DNA of 15,281 nt from Bacteroidales bacterium (GTDB taxonomy: Bacteria > Bacteroidota > Bacteroidia > Bacteroidales > B18-G4). Shown in pieces: positions 1-8,100 of this stretch. The stretch lies in contig JAUXCL010000036.1 in NCBI GenBank assembly GCA_030618905.1, positions 1 to 15,281 of the forward strand. The letters run 5' to 3'. The translations under genes and the position numbers were made by a program. The notes under the pieces were generated by a model. It was not told where the DNA came from. It worked only from the letters and a program-made list of their open reading frames with translations, and made no database searches. How positions within the stretch are numbered: position 1 is the first letter of the stretch; each line of letters starts with the position of its first letter.

Positions 1-666
1 AAAGGACGGATGGGTAACAAGGAATCCAATATCTACCTGGCATCACCGGCAACTGTGGCTTATTCAGCGCTTGCAGGGGAGATTACAGATCCCAGGGGAT
101 CAAAGAATGATGAGCATTTCCCTTATGCCAGAGAACAAAGCCAAACAGTAAGCATTAATGCGGATGAGGATCGCTTTGGGGCAGGCATATGGAATTATGC
201 AGATGTGGACAACCTGAACACCGACCTGATGTTTGCCGGGAACCTGACTTATACTATACAAAGCTCTGAGCCTGAAAGTATCCGGCCGTATCTTTTCAAG
301 GGCTTTGACGATAGCTTTGCAGAGAAGGTGAGTAAAGATGATATCATTATTGCCGGAGCTAACTTTGGATGTGGGAGCTCAAGGGAACATCCCGCAGTAG
401 GACTTGCCCATGCAGGGGTGAAAGCCGTGATCTGCAAATCTGTTAACCGGATCTTTTATCGCTCAGCAGTGAACCAGGGTTTGCCCATCATTCTTCTACC
501 CGATGCAGTCGAAGCTTATCAAGCGGGTGATAAGCTTAATATAGATTTTGAAAGAGGGGAAGTGTCTGTTAATGAACAGGTGTTCCATTTTGCACCCTTG
601 CCCGATAAATTGATGAAAATTTTTGAAGCCAAAGGACTGGTAAATTACATCAAGACCTTTGCATAA
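1..666 (+). CDS. Aconitase/isopropylmalate isomerase family protein, 3' part of a fused large+small subunit enzyme (5' end outside window)
   Basis: Aconitase superfamily enzymes isomerise citrate/isocitrate or isopropylmalate with a [4Fe-4S] cluster. Positions 1-9 are in frame and read Lys-Gly-Arg ahead of the ATG at 10, giving KGRMGN..IYLASPATVA..A..GEITDPR. This is the usual C-terminal end of the large subunit, so the ATG at 10 is internal and the gene runs off the left edge. A linker follows, then the small-subunit swivel domain from about residue 66 counted from that ATG (NLNTDLMFAGN). Its signature GCGSSREH is at residues 120-127 and the GVKAVICKSVNRIFYR segment at about 136-151. Large and small domains therefore lie on one chain, as in Aquifex-type aconitases. 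Cluster cysteines and most substrate residues lie outside the window, so aconitate versus isopropylmalate specificity is open; aconitate hydratase is my preference. The phosphoesterase gene starts 11 bases downstream, probably in the same transcript. Confidence 0.85.
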   Translation, partial: KGRMGNKESNIYLASPATVAYSALAGEITDPRGSKNDEHFPYAREQSQTVSINADEDRFGAGIWNYADVDNLNTDLMFAGNLTYTIQSSEPESIRPYLFKGFDDSFAEKVSKDDIIIAGANFGCGSSREHPAVGLAHAGVKAVICKSVNRIFYRSAVNQGLPIILLPDAVEAYQAGDKLNIDFERGEVSVNEQVFHFAPLPDKLMKIFEAKGLVNYIKTFA

Positions 667-677
667 TTTATAACTTT

Positions 678-2021
678 TTGAGAAAAGCCCTTTATGTCAT
701 ATTGATCATTGTATTTTTGGTGGCAGCGTACTTCGTTACGGGTGCACTGTACCCTAAATATACTTCTTACTTTCCAGTATTTGCGATTATTCTCCTGCTG
801 GACCTCTACCTTTGGTTCTCCCTGAAAAACAAGATATTGCAACTGAAGCCAGCTTTGGCTTATATCCTGACTTTCCTTTACTGGCTTCCGTTTTTTTCCA
901 TGGTATTATTGTCTGTGGTATCTGTATTCATTCCAATCCTTGAATGGAATATGATATTCTACACTTACCTGAGCGGTGGCATTTTCATTGTTTATGCCGC
1001 TAAAATGCTGGCCGTCATTTTTTTGTTCCTCGCAGACATCATCAAGGTCATACGGCATGCATACCGTTTTGTAAGACAGAAAAAGAAGAAAGAAGCAGAA
1101 ATGCTTGAAGGAAGGAAGATCACCCGTGGACGATTTCTTCAGAATATAGGCTTATTGGGTGGGGGTATCATGTTAAGCGGATTGATCATTGGAATGATAA
1201 AATGGGCACATGATTTTAAAATAAAGAGCCTGGGCATAACCTTGCCAAATCTACCTTCTGCATTTAACGGCTTCAAGATCGTTCAGATATCTGATTTGCA
1301 TCTTGGCAGCTGGACCTCACCTGCGGCCCTGGATGAAGCCATTACCAAGATCAATAACCTTGAGGCAGATATCGTTGTTTTTACCGGTGACCTGGTGAAC
1401 TACAGCACAAAGGAAGCTTATCCCTTTGAAAAAACGCTGTCAGGTATCAAAGCCAGGTACGGTGTATATGCCATCCTGGGAAATCATGATTATGGGGACT
1501 ATGTCAATTGGGATTCACCGGAAGCTAAGCAGAAAAACATTGATGACCTGGTCAGTTTTTACGACAGGGTAGGGTGGAACTTATTGCGTAATGATCATGA
1601 TCTGATTGGTGCACATGCTGAGCAAATAGCCTTAATCGGGGTCGAGAACTGGAGTGCCATATCCCGTTTTCCCAGGTACGGTAACCTGGATACTGCTGAC
1701 GGAAATATCAACCATGTACCTGTGAAAATATTGCTTTCTCATGATCCTACACATTGGGATGCAGAGATCTGTAAAACACATAAAGATATAGACCTGACCC
1801 TTTCGGGTCATACACATGGTTTCCAGTTTGGCATAGAGTGGCGAAATCTGAGATGGAGCCCGGCTCAATATATGTATAAACAATGGGCCGGTTTTTATGC
1901 CCGGGAAACGGATGGCCATGAGCAATACCTCTATGTTAACCGCGGTCTGGGCAATATAGGCTACCCTGGTAGAATAGGTATCCTTCCTGAAATAACCTTG
2001 CTCACCCTGTACAACGTTTAG
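678..2021 (+). CDS. Membrane-anchored calcineurin-like metallophosphoesterase
   Basis: The predicted protein is 447 residues. Hydrophobic segments lie near residues 4-24, 31-49, 59-88, 92-125 and 154-175, followed by a metallophosphoesterase domain from about 198 to the end. The binuclear-metal motifs are all visible: D206-x-H208 (ISDLHLG), G237-D238, G268-N-H-D271, H355 (LLSHDP) and G377-H-T-H380. This matches the YaeI/YkuE branch of membrane-linked phosphoesterases; some members act on lipid-type phosphoesters such as UDP-diacylglucosamine, but the substrate here cannot be read from sequence. The start is uncertain. The first ATG in this frame (899) lies inside a hydrophobic segment, so I take the TTG at 678, which retains the first membrane helix and leaves only 11 bases after the preceding stop. 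A basic stretch (RQKKKKE, about 133-139) before the last helix fits a cytoplasmic loop, with the catalytic domain then outside. Co-transcription with the upstream gene is likely. Confidence 0.85.
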   Translation: MRKALYVILIIVFLVAAYFVTGALYPKYTSYFPVFAIILLLDLYLWFSLKNKILQLKPALAYILTFLYWLPFFSMVLLSVVSVFIPILEWNMIFYTYLSGGIFIVYAAKMLAVIFLFLADIIKVIRHAYRFVRQKKKKEAEMLEGRKITRGRFLQNIGLLGGGIMLSGLIIGMIKWAHDFKIKSLGITLPNLPSAFNGFKIVQISDLHLGSWTSPAALDEAITKINNLEADIVVFTGDLVNYSTKEAYPFEKTLSGIKARYGVYAILGNHDYGDYVNWDSPEAKQKNIDDLVSFYDRVGWNLLRNDHDLIGAHAEQIALIGVENWSAISRFPRYGNLDTADGNINHVPVKILLSHDPTHWDAEICKTHKDIDLTLSGHTHGFQFGIEWRNLRWSPAQYMYKQWAGFYARETDGHEQYLYVNRGLGNIGYPGRIGILPEITLLTLYNV

Positions 2022-2036
2022 TATTGTTAATAATTC

Positions 2037-2045
2037 TGTGGATAA
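2037..2045 (-). other. Isolated perfect DnaA-box sequence
   Basis: The minus strand reads TTATCCACA, the consensus DnaA box, in the AT-rich gap between the phosphoesterase and the T9SS cargo gene. It is a single copy and I found no second box close by, so it may be chance or a minor DnaA site. It is not an origin call. Confidence 0.25.
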
Positions 2046-2083
2046 TAATTTAGCATTATTTGTAATAGGTTATTAAATAATTA

Positions 2084-2115
2084 TTTGATTTGGGTACATT
2101 TATGTTGTATATTCG
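2084..2115 (+). promoter_or_regulatory. Candidate Bacteroidota-type promoter for the T9SS cargo gene
   Basis: TTTG at 2084-2087, 20 bases, then TATATTCG at 2108-2115. The Bacteroidota consensus is TTTG-N19-21-TAnnTTTG, so the -33 element is exact and the -7 element has one mismatch. Transcription would start near 2122, giving a leader of about 30 bases before the ATG at 2153. This placement also argues that the upstream in-frame TTG at 2090 is not the start codon. The rest of the 131-base gap (2022-2152) is AT-rich with no clear terminator. Confidence 0.45.
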
Positions 2116-2152
2116 TATTAATCAAATCACTAATCCCTTAATTAATAGCTTT

Positions 2153-3511
2153 ATGAAAAAGTCATTCTCTTTTTTATTCGTTTTGGTATTTCCTGTAGCC
2201 TTATTGATCATGGCCTATAACACTGGTTCTCCGGGAGGCAAGACCGGTTCACCGGGCGATAGTGGAAATACATGTACAGAATGCCATTCCGGTACTGCGA
2301 CCGCAATCGATGCCTGGATTGTTTCCAATATTCCACCTGAAGGATATACTCCGGGAGCTGTTTATAACATTACAGCCATTGGAACCCATACCGGTGTGGT
2401 ATTATTTGGATTTGAACTGACTGCAGAAGATGATCAGGGTAACAAGATTGGAACCCTCACTGTAACTGACCCATTGCAAACCCAGCATACCAATAGCAAT
2501 GCGGCCATCACACATACAGCCGAAGGCAATACCCCAATTGGAAACATGAAGACCTGGAATATGGGCTGGACTGCTCCAATGACGGCTGTTGGTGAAATCA
2601 CATTCTATGCGGCCTTTAACGCTGCCGATGGAAATGGTAATACCAGTGGCGATGTTATTTATACATCTACCTTAACGGTGGATAATACAGCTCCGGCAAC
2701 ACTTATCAGCATCACACCTAATTCGGCCATACAAAACGAGACCCTGGTGACTACCATAATAGGTGACCACACCAGTTTTAGTTCTTCAAGTACCGCGACA
2801 CTGGCCTTTAGTGATGACCCTGGAGAAACTGTTGAAGGGACTGATATTGAGGCTGTCAGTACTGAAGAATTGAATGCAACTTTCAGTATACCTGTTGATG
2901 CTTCCACCGGTATGTGGGACCTGTTAGTTGATGGTGTTACACTGGAAGATGCTTTTGAAGTGATCGCAGCGCCTCCTTCCATCGTGCTCATTTCACCAAA
3001 CGTAGGAAACCAGGGAAGTGAATTCATTGATGCAAGGATTAACGGACTTAATACCAGTTGGACATCTGGTGTTACCGATGTATACCTTGCATATAACGCA
3101 AATCCTGATGAGACAATTATCGGTACAAATATTGATGTTATCAGTGATACTTACCTGGAGTTTGATTTTGCCATTCCACTGGATGCTTCAGTTGGACTTT
3201 GGGATGTGCATGTAGATGATCTTGTGTTTGTCAAAGGATTTACCATGTATACACCTGTTGCGATTGCTGAAAACGATATTTTCGCCAACGTAAATGTGTA
3301 TCCAAATCCTTCAAAGGGCTTCATCAATATCGAAGGTGTTGAGGATATGCAAGTTCATATCTATAATGCAGTTGGCGAGAAGGTTTATTCGATTGAACAG
3401 GCTACCGGCAAACAGCGGATTGATCTGACCGGTTTGACCAAGGGTGTTTACTTTGTCAACTTCAGGCAGGACGATCAGCAAAAGATGAAGAAGATTATTC
3501 TGACGAAGTAA
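2153..3511 (+). CDS. Secreted T9SS-sorted protein with reeler-like/choice-of-anchor-V type N-terminal domain and a CxxCH motif
   Basis: The start is ATG 2153, which gives MKKSFSFLFVLVFPVALLIMA, a clean signal peptide; an in-frame TTG at 2090 would add 21 residues with no signal character. The mature 452-residue chain has an N-terminal domain (about 25-177) beginning with two GSPG-type turns (GSPGGKTGSPGDSGN) and then CTECH at 41-45, a c-type haem attachment motif. This arrangement resembles reeler-like 'choice-of-anchor V' proteins of Bacteroidota. Two tandem beta-rich repeats of about 90 residues follow (about 182-271 and 276-366), sharing ISPN, DP/NPDET, GT(D/N)I, IP(V/L)DAS and G(M/L)WD motifs and resembling IPT/TIG-like modules. 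The end (about 375-452) is a type A T9SS sorting domain: VYPNPSKGFINI, VHIYNAVGEKVY, LTGLTKGVYFVNF and a KKIILTK terminus. I infer export by Sec and then T9SS to the surface. Function is unknown; haem attachment is predicted only from the motif. Confidence 0.85.
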   Translation: MKKSFSFLFVLVFPVALLIMAYNTGSPGGKTGSPGDSGNTCTECHSGTATAIDAWIVSNIPPEGYTPGAVYNITAIGTHTGVVLFGFELTAEDDQGNKIGTLTVTDPLQTQHTNSNAAITHTAEGNTPIGNMKTWNMGWTAPMTAVGEITFYAAFNAADGNGNTSGDVIYTSTLTVDNTAPATLISITPNSAIQNETLVTTIIGDHTSFSSSSTATLAFSDDPGETVEGTDIEAVSTEELNATFSIPVDASTGMWDLLVDGVTLEDAFEVIAAPPSIVLISPNVGNQGSEFIDARINGLNTSWTSGVTDVYLAYNANPDETIIGTNIDVISDTYLEFDFAIPLDASVGLWDVHVDDLVFVKGFTMYTPVAIAENDIFANVNVYPNPSKGFINIEGVEDMQVHIYNAVGEKVYSIEQATGKQRIDLTGLTKGVYFVNFRQDDQQKMKKIILTK

Positions 3512-3531
3512 AAATTCCGGAAGGCTGATAT

Positions 3532-4995
3532 TTAGTCAAACTCGAACCATTTCTTGACTAAAACTGTTTTATCTTCCGGCTCTGAATGATGTCTGTATTC
3601 ATTGGTGTGGTTATTATAGACGTAATCCTTTGCCCATTCATCATGATGGGCAATGATCTGTTTGATGGCATCGGTCATGAAGTATAGCTCTTTATTGCTC
3701 ATGGTAGGGTGTAAAGACATCCTGATCCAACCCGGCTTTTCGGAAAGGTCACCGGTATTGATCAACTCGGTGATACGCCTTGACTTGTCGTAGCTCACAT
3801 CAAGTAAATAATGTCCATAGGTACCGGCACAGGCACACCCGCCGCGAACCTGTACGCCAAACCTGTCGTTCAGCAATTTAACGGCCAGGTTGAAATGGAC
3901 ATGATCGATATAAAATGAGATCACCCCAAGCCTGTCTTTTACATTATCAGCCAGGATATGTAGTTCCGGCATCTTTTCGAGCTCTTCAAAAGCAATTTTT
4001 ACAAGTTCATCTTCACGTTGGTGTATTTTGTCTATACCCATTAGTTCTTTAAGTCTGATGGCAAGGGCAGTCCGGATGGCTTGCAGGAATCCCGGGGTGC
4101 CACCGTCTTCACGGGCTTCAATATCATCAATATATTTGAATTCTCCCCAGGCATTGGTCCAGTCTACAGTTCCACCTCCTGGCTCATCGGGGGTGTGCCT
4201 TGTATACAATCCGGAGTCAAAAATAAGGACACCGGAGCTTCCGGGGCCACCAAGAAATTTGTGCGGTGAGAAAAAGATGGCATCGCATTTCATCAATGGG
4301 TCTTCCGGATGCATATTGATTTCCACATAGGGTGCTGAGGCAGCAAAATCCACAAAGCATAAGCCACCGTATTCATGCATGATCTTTGCCATTTCATGGT
4401 AAGGTGTCATCACGCCTGTTACGTTGGAGCAAGCTGTAAATGACCCGATTTTTACTTTCCGGTCTTTGTACTCTTCCAGCAGGCTCCGCAGGGAGTTCAA
4501 GTCTATAAGCAGGTTTTCATCCGGTGCTATCTGAACCACATCTGCGATGGTTTCGTACCATGAAGTGTGATTGGAATGATGTTCCATATGGGTGACAAAG
4601 ACCACTGGCTTTTCAATTGTGTTCAAGCAGTCATGGTCACTTATAAGGCCGCAGGATTTTAGCCCCAGGATCCTTTGAAACTTCACTATTGCAGCGGTCA
4701 TACCAAACCCTGTGGTGATGATGACATCTTCGGGAGAAGCATTGACATGCGCTTTGATGATTTTCTGGGCGTAATGGTAGGCATTGGTCATCAGCGTTCC
4801 CGTTTCGCTGGTCTCTGTGTGGGTATTGCCAATGAATGGACCTAATTTGTGGGAGATCGTTTCTTCAATAGGCTCGTACAGTCTCCCACTGGCAATCCAG
4901 TCAGCATAGATCATGCGTTTCCGGCCAAATGGTGTCTGAAACTCGAGACCATTGCCAATAATGTTTTTCCTGAACTTATCGAAGTACTGTTCCAT
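3532..4995 (-). CDS. Class V aminotransferase-fold PLP enzyme, cysteine desulfurase/selenocysteine lyase-like
   Basis: A 487-residue fold-type I PLP enzyme. The PLP lysine is K246 in FFSPHKFLGG, with the cofactor aspartate in FVDFAAS (D216) and the ring-stacking histidine region THMEHHSN (about 135-142). In the C-terminal part, VRGGCACAG (383-391) lines up with the RxGxxCA active-site loop of SufS-type desulfurases; C389 matches the catalytic cysteine and C387 is an additional one. The chain is about 80 residues longer than typical SufS (about 406), mostly at the C-terminus, which ends in a charged tail (HHSEPEDKTVLVKKWFEFD). The start ATG gives a plausible N-terminus (MEQYFDKFRKNIIGNG). No suf/isc genes lie nearby, so a role in Fe-S assembly is not shown; sulfur or selenium mobilisation from an amino acid, or another lyase activity, are alternatives. 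The gene is downstream of the TPR-like gene on the same strand, but the repeat element at 5053-5144 separates them. Confidence 0.85.
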   Translation of the reverse strand: MEQYFDKFRKNIIGNGLEFQTPFGRKRMIYADWIASGRLYEPIEETISHKLGPFIGNTHTETSETGTLMTNAYHYAQKIIKAHVNASPEDVIITTGFGMTAAIVKFQRILGLKSCGLISDHDCLNTIEKPVVFVTHMEHHSNHTSWYETIADVVQIAPDENLLIDLNSLRSLLEEYKDRKVKIGSFTACSNVTGVMTPYHEMAKIMHEYGGLCFVDFAASAPYVEINMHPEDPLMKCDAIFFSPHKFLGGPGSSGVLIFDSGLYTRHTPDEPGGGTVDWTNAWGEFKYIDDIEAREDGGTPGFLQAIRTALAIRLKELMGIDKIHQREDELVKIAFEELEKMPELHILADNVKDRLGVISFYIDHVHFNLAVKLLNDRFGVQVRGGCACAGTYGHYLLDVSYDKSRRITELINTGDLSEKPGWIRMSLHPTMSNKELYFMTDAIKQIIAHHDEWAKDYVYNNHTNEYRHHSEPEDKTVLVKKWFEFD

Positions 4996-5052
4996 ATCTT
5001 CGTTTTTCGTATATATGTTGCAAGATACTGTTTTTATATTTTTTTATGTTTC

Positions 5053-5144
5053 TTTTACCCTCCCCCGGGTATGATGTATCATGTAAATGCCTTTAGGTGT
5101 GCACCCCCTCCCTCGAGAGGGAGGGGGATGGGGGGTGGGTAAAA
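5053..5144. repeat. Nested inverted-repeat element (outer arms 14 bp, inner arms 11 bp)
   Basis: The outer arms are TTTTACCCTCCCCC (5053-5066) and GGGGGTGGGTAAAA (5131-5144), complementary at 13 of 14 positions. Inside lies a perfect 11-bp inverted pair, CCCCCTCCCTC (5104-5114) and GAGGGAGGGGG (5117-5127), around an XhoI-like CTCGAG centre. The element is far more GC-rich and strand-asymmetric than the AT-rich gap around it (4996-5154), which suggests an inserted short mobile-type or dispersed repeat. It could fold in RNA of the leftward transcript and reduce read-through from the TPR-like gene into the aminotransferase gene, but no T tract follows on either strand, so it is not a classic terminator. 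Confidence 0.6.
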
Positions 5145-5154
5145 AAACTCTATA

Positions 5155-8100
5155 CTAATTTGACTTCGATATCCGAATCAATGACACCTCCAAATCTCCA
5201 CCTTCCGGATAGATGCTCAACCAATTATTGTCTTCGCTAAACCACTTGTATTGGGCACTTATCCTGATGATAAATTCATTCGGTTCATCAGACTCGGGAA
5301 TCTTAATTGCAAAACCGCCATTCTTGGAACCATCCGCACCATAGCTGACAAGCATTTTGAAATTTCTGGCAACAGGATTGCTTGCTTTAATGAGGATGTA
5401 GTTCTCTTTCCTTACATTAACCGGCATGGGTACAAAGGCAAATCGTTTTTCTGTGTCCTGAGGTATCAGGATGGTCTCCTGGTTGATATCTACAATAGCA
5501 TTATCATTGATGATCTTCTTGATCGCACTGACCTGTTCAATAGGATAGGCCTCATTTGGCAGGAGTTCGAAGGCAGTCATATATTTATCGATTGCTTTAT
5601 CATAGATCTTCTGGTTGAAGAACTTATCTGCATCAGCAATGGCCACCCTGTATCCCTTCATTTTTGCTTCTCTTTCTGTAAGAATGAAGACCTCTGCTTC
5701 ACTGATCTTTCTCTGAGGATAGCTTTCCCCTGGTTTGATGTTCAGAGCCAGTTCAAAGGATTGTTTGGCCATGATATAATTTCCGGCATTTAAGTATTCG
5801 TCACCACTATTTATTGCCAGTTCATAATTCCTGTCGCTTTCTTCGGCAAATATACGGTCTATCTCAGCAACCCTTCCAGGCGGATATTGCTCATTTGGCT
5901 TAAGCTCCGATGCCCTGGTGTAATTCGACCTGGCATTGATATAATCCCTGTCGGTGAAGAACTGGTCTGCTGCTGTGATAGCTGCTGTGTAATTCTCATC
6001 CAGCGCTTGCTGGCGTGCCAGTTCATCTGCTTTTTGCTTTTCAATTGCGGCAACAATTACAGTGATTTCAGCAATCCGGGAGATGGCATGAGTATCGCCT
6101 GGTTTTAATTGTAAAGCACTTTCATAAAGCAGTCTTGCATTTTCGTAATCTTCATCCGTAAAGTACTGGTCTGCTTTGGCAATGAATGTGTCAAGCTCTT
6201 CCTCAAGTGCTTGTTGCACGGCAAGTTCAGATAAGATCGCTTCGATCTCAGCCATCTTATCCTGAGGATAGTTCTCACCCGGTTTCAGGCGCTTAGCCTC
6301 GGCATAATTCAGTTTGGCAGCGGAATAGTCTTCCTCATTAAAGAAACGGTCAGCTGCAGCAATGGCTTCCTGGTAACTGGCTTCAAGTGCCTGCTGAGCT
6401 GCAACACCTTCCTGGATGCCCTGAATTTCAGTAATCTTTGTTCTGGGATATGATTCCTCCGGTTTATAAGCTGACGCCCTGTTATAAGCTGCAAGGGCTT
6501 CTTCATACCTTTCTTCCTGGAACAGCTGATCAGCAGTGATAATGGCATTGGCATAATCTTCCTGCAGCTTTTGAAGTGCAGCCAGCAGGCCGGCAATTTC
6601 TGCAATTTTATCTTTAGGATATTGTTCTCCTGACTTCAGGTCGATGGCTTTTTGATATTCGCTTCGTGAATTGGTGTAATCCGCAGCAGCAAGATACTGG
6701 TCACCATTATCAATGTACCCCTGGTATTGATCATCCACCGCCTGCGCTGCTGCCAGCTCATCCATTTTTTGATTGATCGCTATGATCTGATCCTGTGGAT
6801 ATGCCTCACCAGGCTTTATGGCAAGTGCTTCCTGGTAAGCCATCTTTGCACCGGGATATTCAGCTGCATTAAATAATCCATCGGCTTTGTTGATTGCACT
6901 GTTATAGGAATCTTCATTCGCTTGTAAAACCCCTAATAATATATTGATCTCGTTTATCTTTGTCGAAGGATAGGTCTCATCAGCCTTGATCTCACCGGCT
7001 TGTTGATAAGCGACCAGTGCATTGTCATAATCTTCTTCTGCCATTAGCTGATCTGCCTCTGCAACAGCATTTTTATAGGCTTCTTCCAGGGCCCTGATCT
7101 GGGCAAGCAACTCATTGATCTCGATAACCTTATCCTTAGGATATTGCTCATCAGCTTTGATGTCAATGGCACTCATATACTCTATCTTGGCGTTGTCATA
7201 TTGTTTTTCAGAGAAGAACCTGTCACCTGCTGCTATAGCTCTTTCATAAGCTTCACTAATTGATCTGTCACGATCAAGGATATCGTTGATCATGATGATC
7301 TGATTCTGTGCGTATTCTTTGTTTGGCATTACCTGCAAAGCTTTTTCATACTGCACGAGAGCTTTTTCATAATCTCCTGTATTGTATAGTTTATCAGCCC
7401 CGGCAATGGTTCTGTCGTAAATTTCTTCTTTATTCTTGATTTCTGTCAGGATCACATCAATCTCATCGATCTTGACCATAGGATATTGCTCCATGGGCTT
7501 GATCTCACTGGCCTTTTTGTATTCTGAGTGGGCCTCAGCATAGGATTCGTCAGCCAGCAGCTTATCAGCCCTGGCAATGCTGTTTTTGTATGCCTCTTCC
7601 TGGGAGTTTCGGTAATTGATAATTTCAGTGATGGCCCCGATTTTTTCATTGGCATACTTTTCAGTGGGTTTGAAACTCAATGCGGATTTATAAGCAATCA
7701 TTGCACTGGCATAATCCTCCTCATTGAAAAGCTGATCCGCTTTAATGATCCAATCCTCATAATTCTGATAAGCTTTAATTGCCTTATCTTCCAATGCTGC
7801 ATCAATCTTTTTGATCAGGTCTTTAGGATAGCTCTCATCCGGAAGGATCTCCAGGGCAGCCAGATACTTGATCTTCGCCATATCGAAATCCTTTTCAATA
7901 TACAGGTTGTCGCCGGCAGTAACAAGTGAATTGTATTCTTCGTATTTTCTCAAAAAGCTATTTAATTCACTGATCTTTTCTTGTGGCAAGGACTCTTCAG
8001 GCTTCAATTCAGAAGCGATTTTATATGATTCCAGCGCTTTTTGATAGTCTTTTCTCAGCATATACCCTTCAGCATCATTAAGGGCCAGCTCATAAGCGCC

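Noticed and set aside
2090..2152. Upstream TTG start for the T9SS cargo gene
   Set aside because: It would put 21 non-signal residues ahead of a good signal peptide and lies within the predicted promoter.
3512..3531. Bidirectional terminator between the T9SS cargo gene and the aminotransferase gene
   Set aside because: Only a short TTCCGGAA palindrome (3515-3522) is present, too small to call.
5104..5127. Intrinsic terminator
   Set aside because: The stem is strong but has a two-base gap and no T tract follows on either strand.
5859..6605. Short ORFs in other frames inside the TPR-like gene
   Set aside because: They are shadows produced by the repeated codons of the real gene and have no family resemblance or start context.
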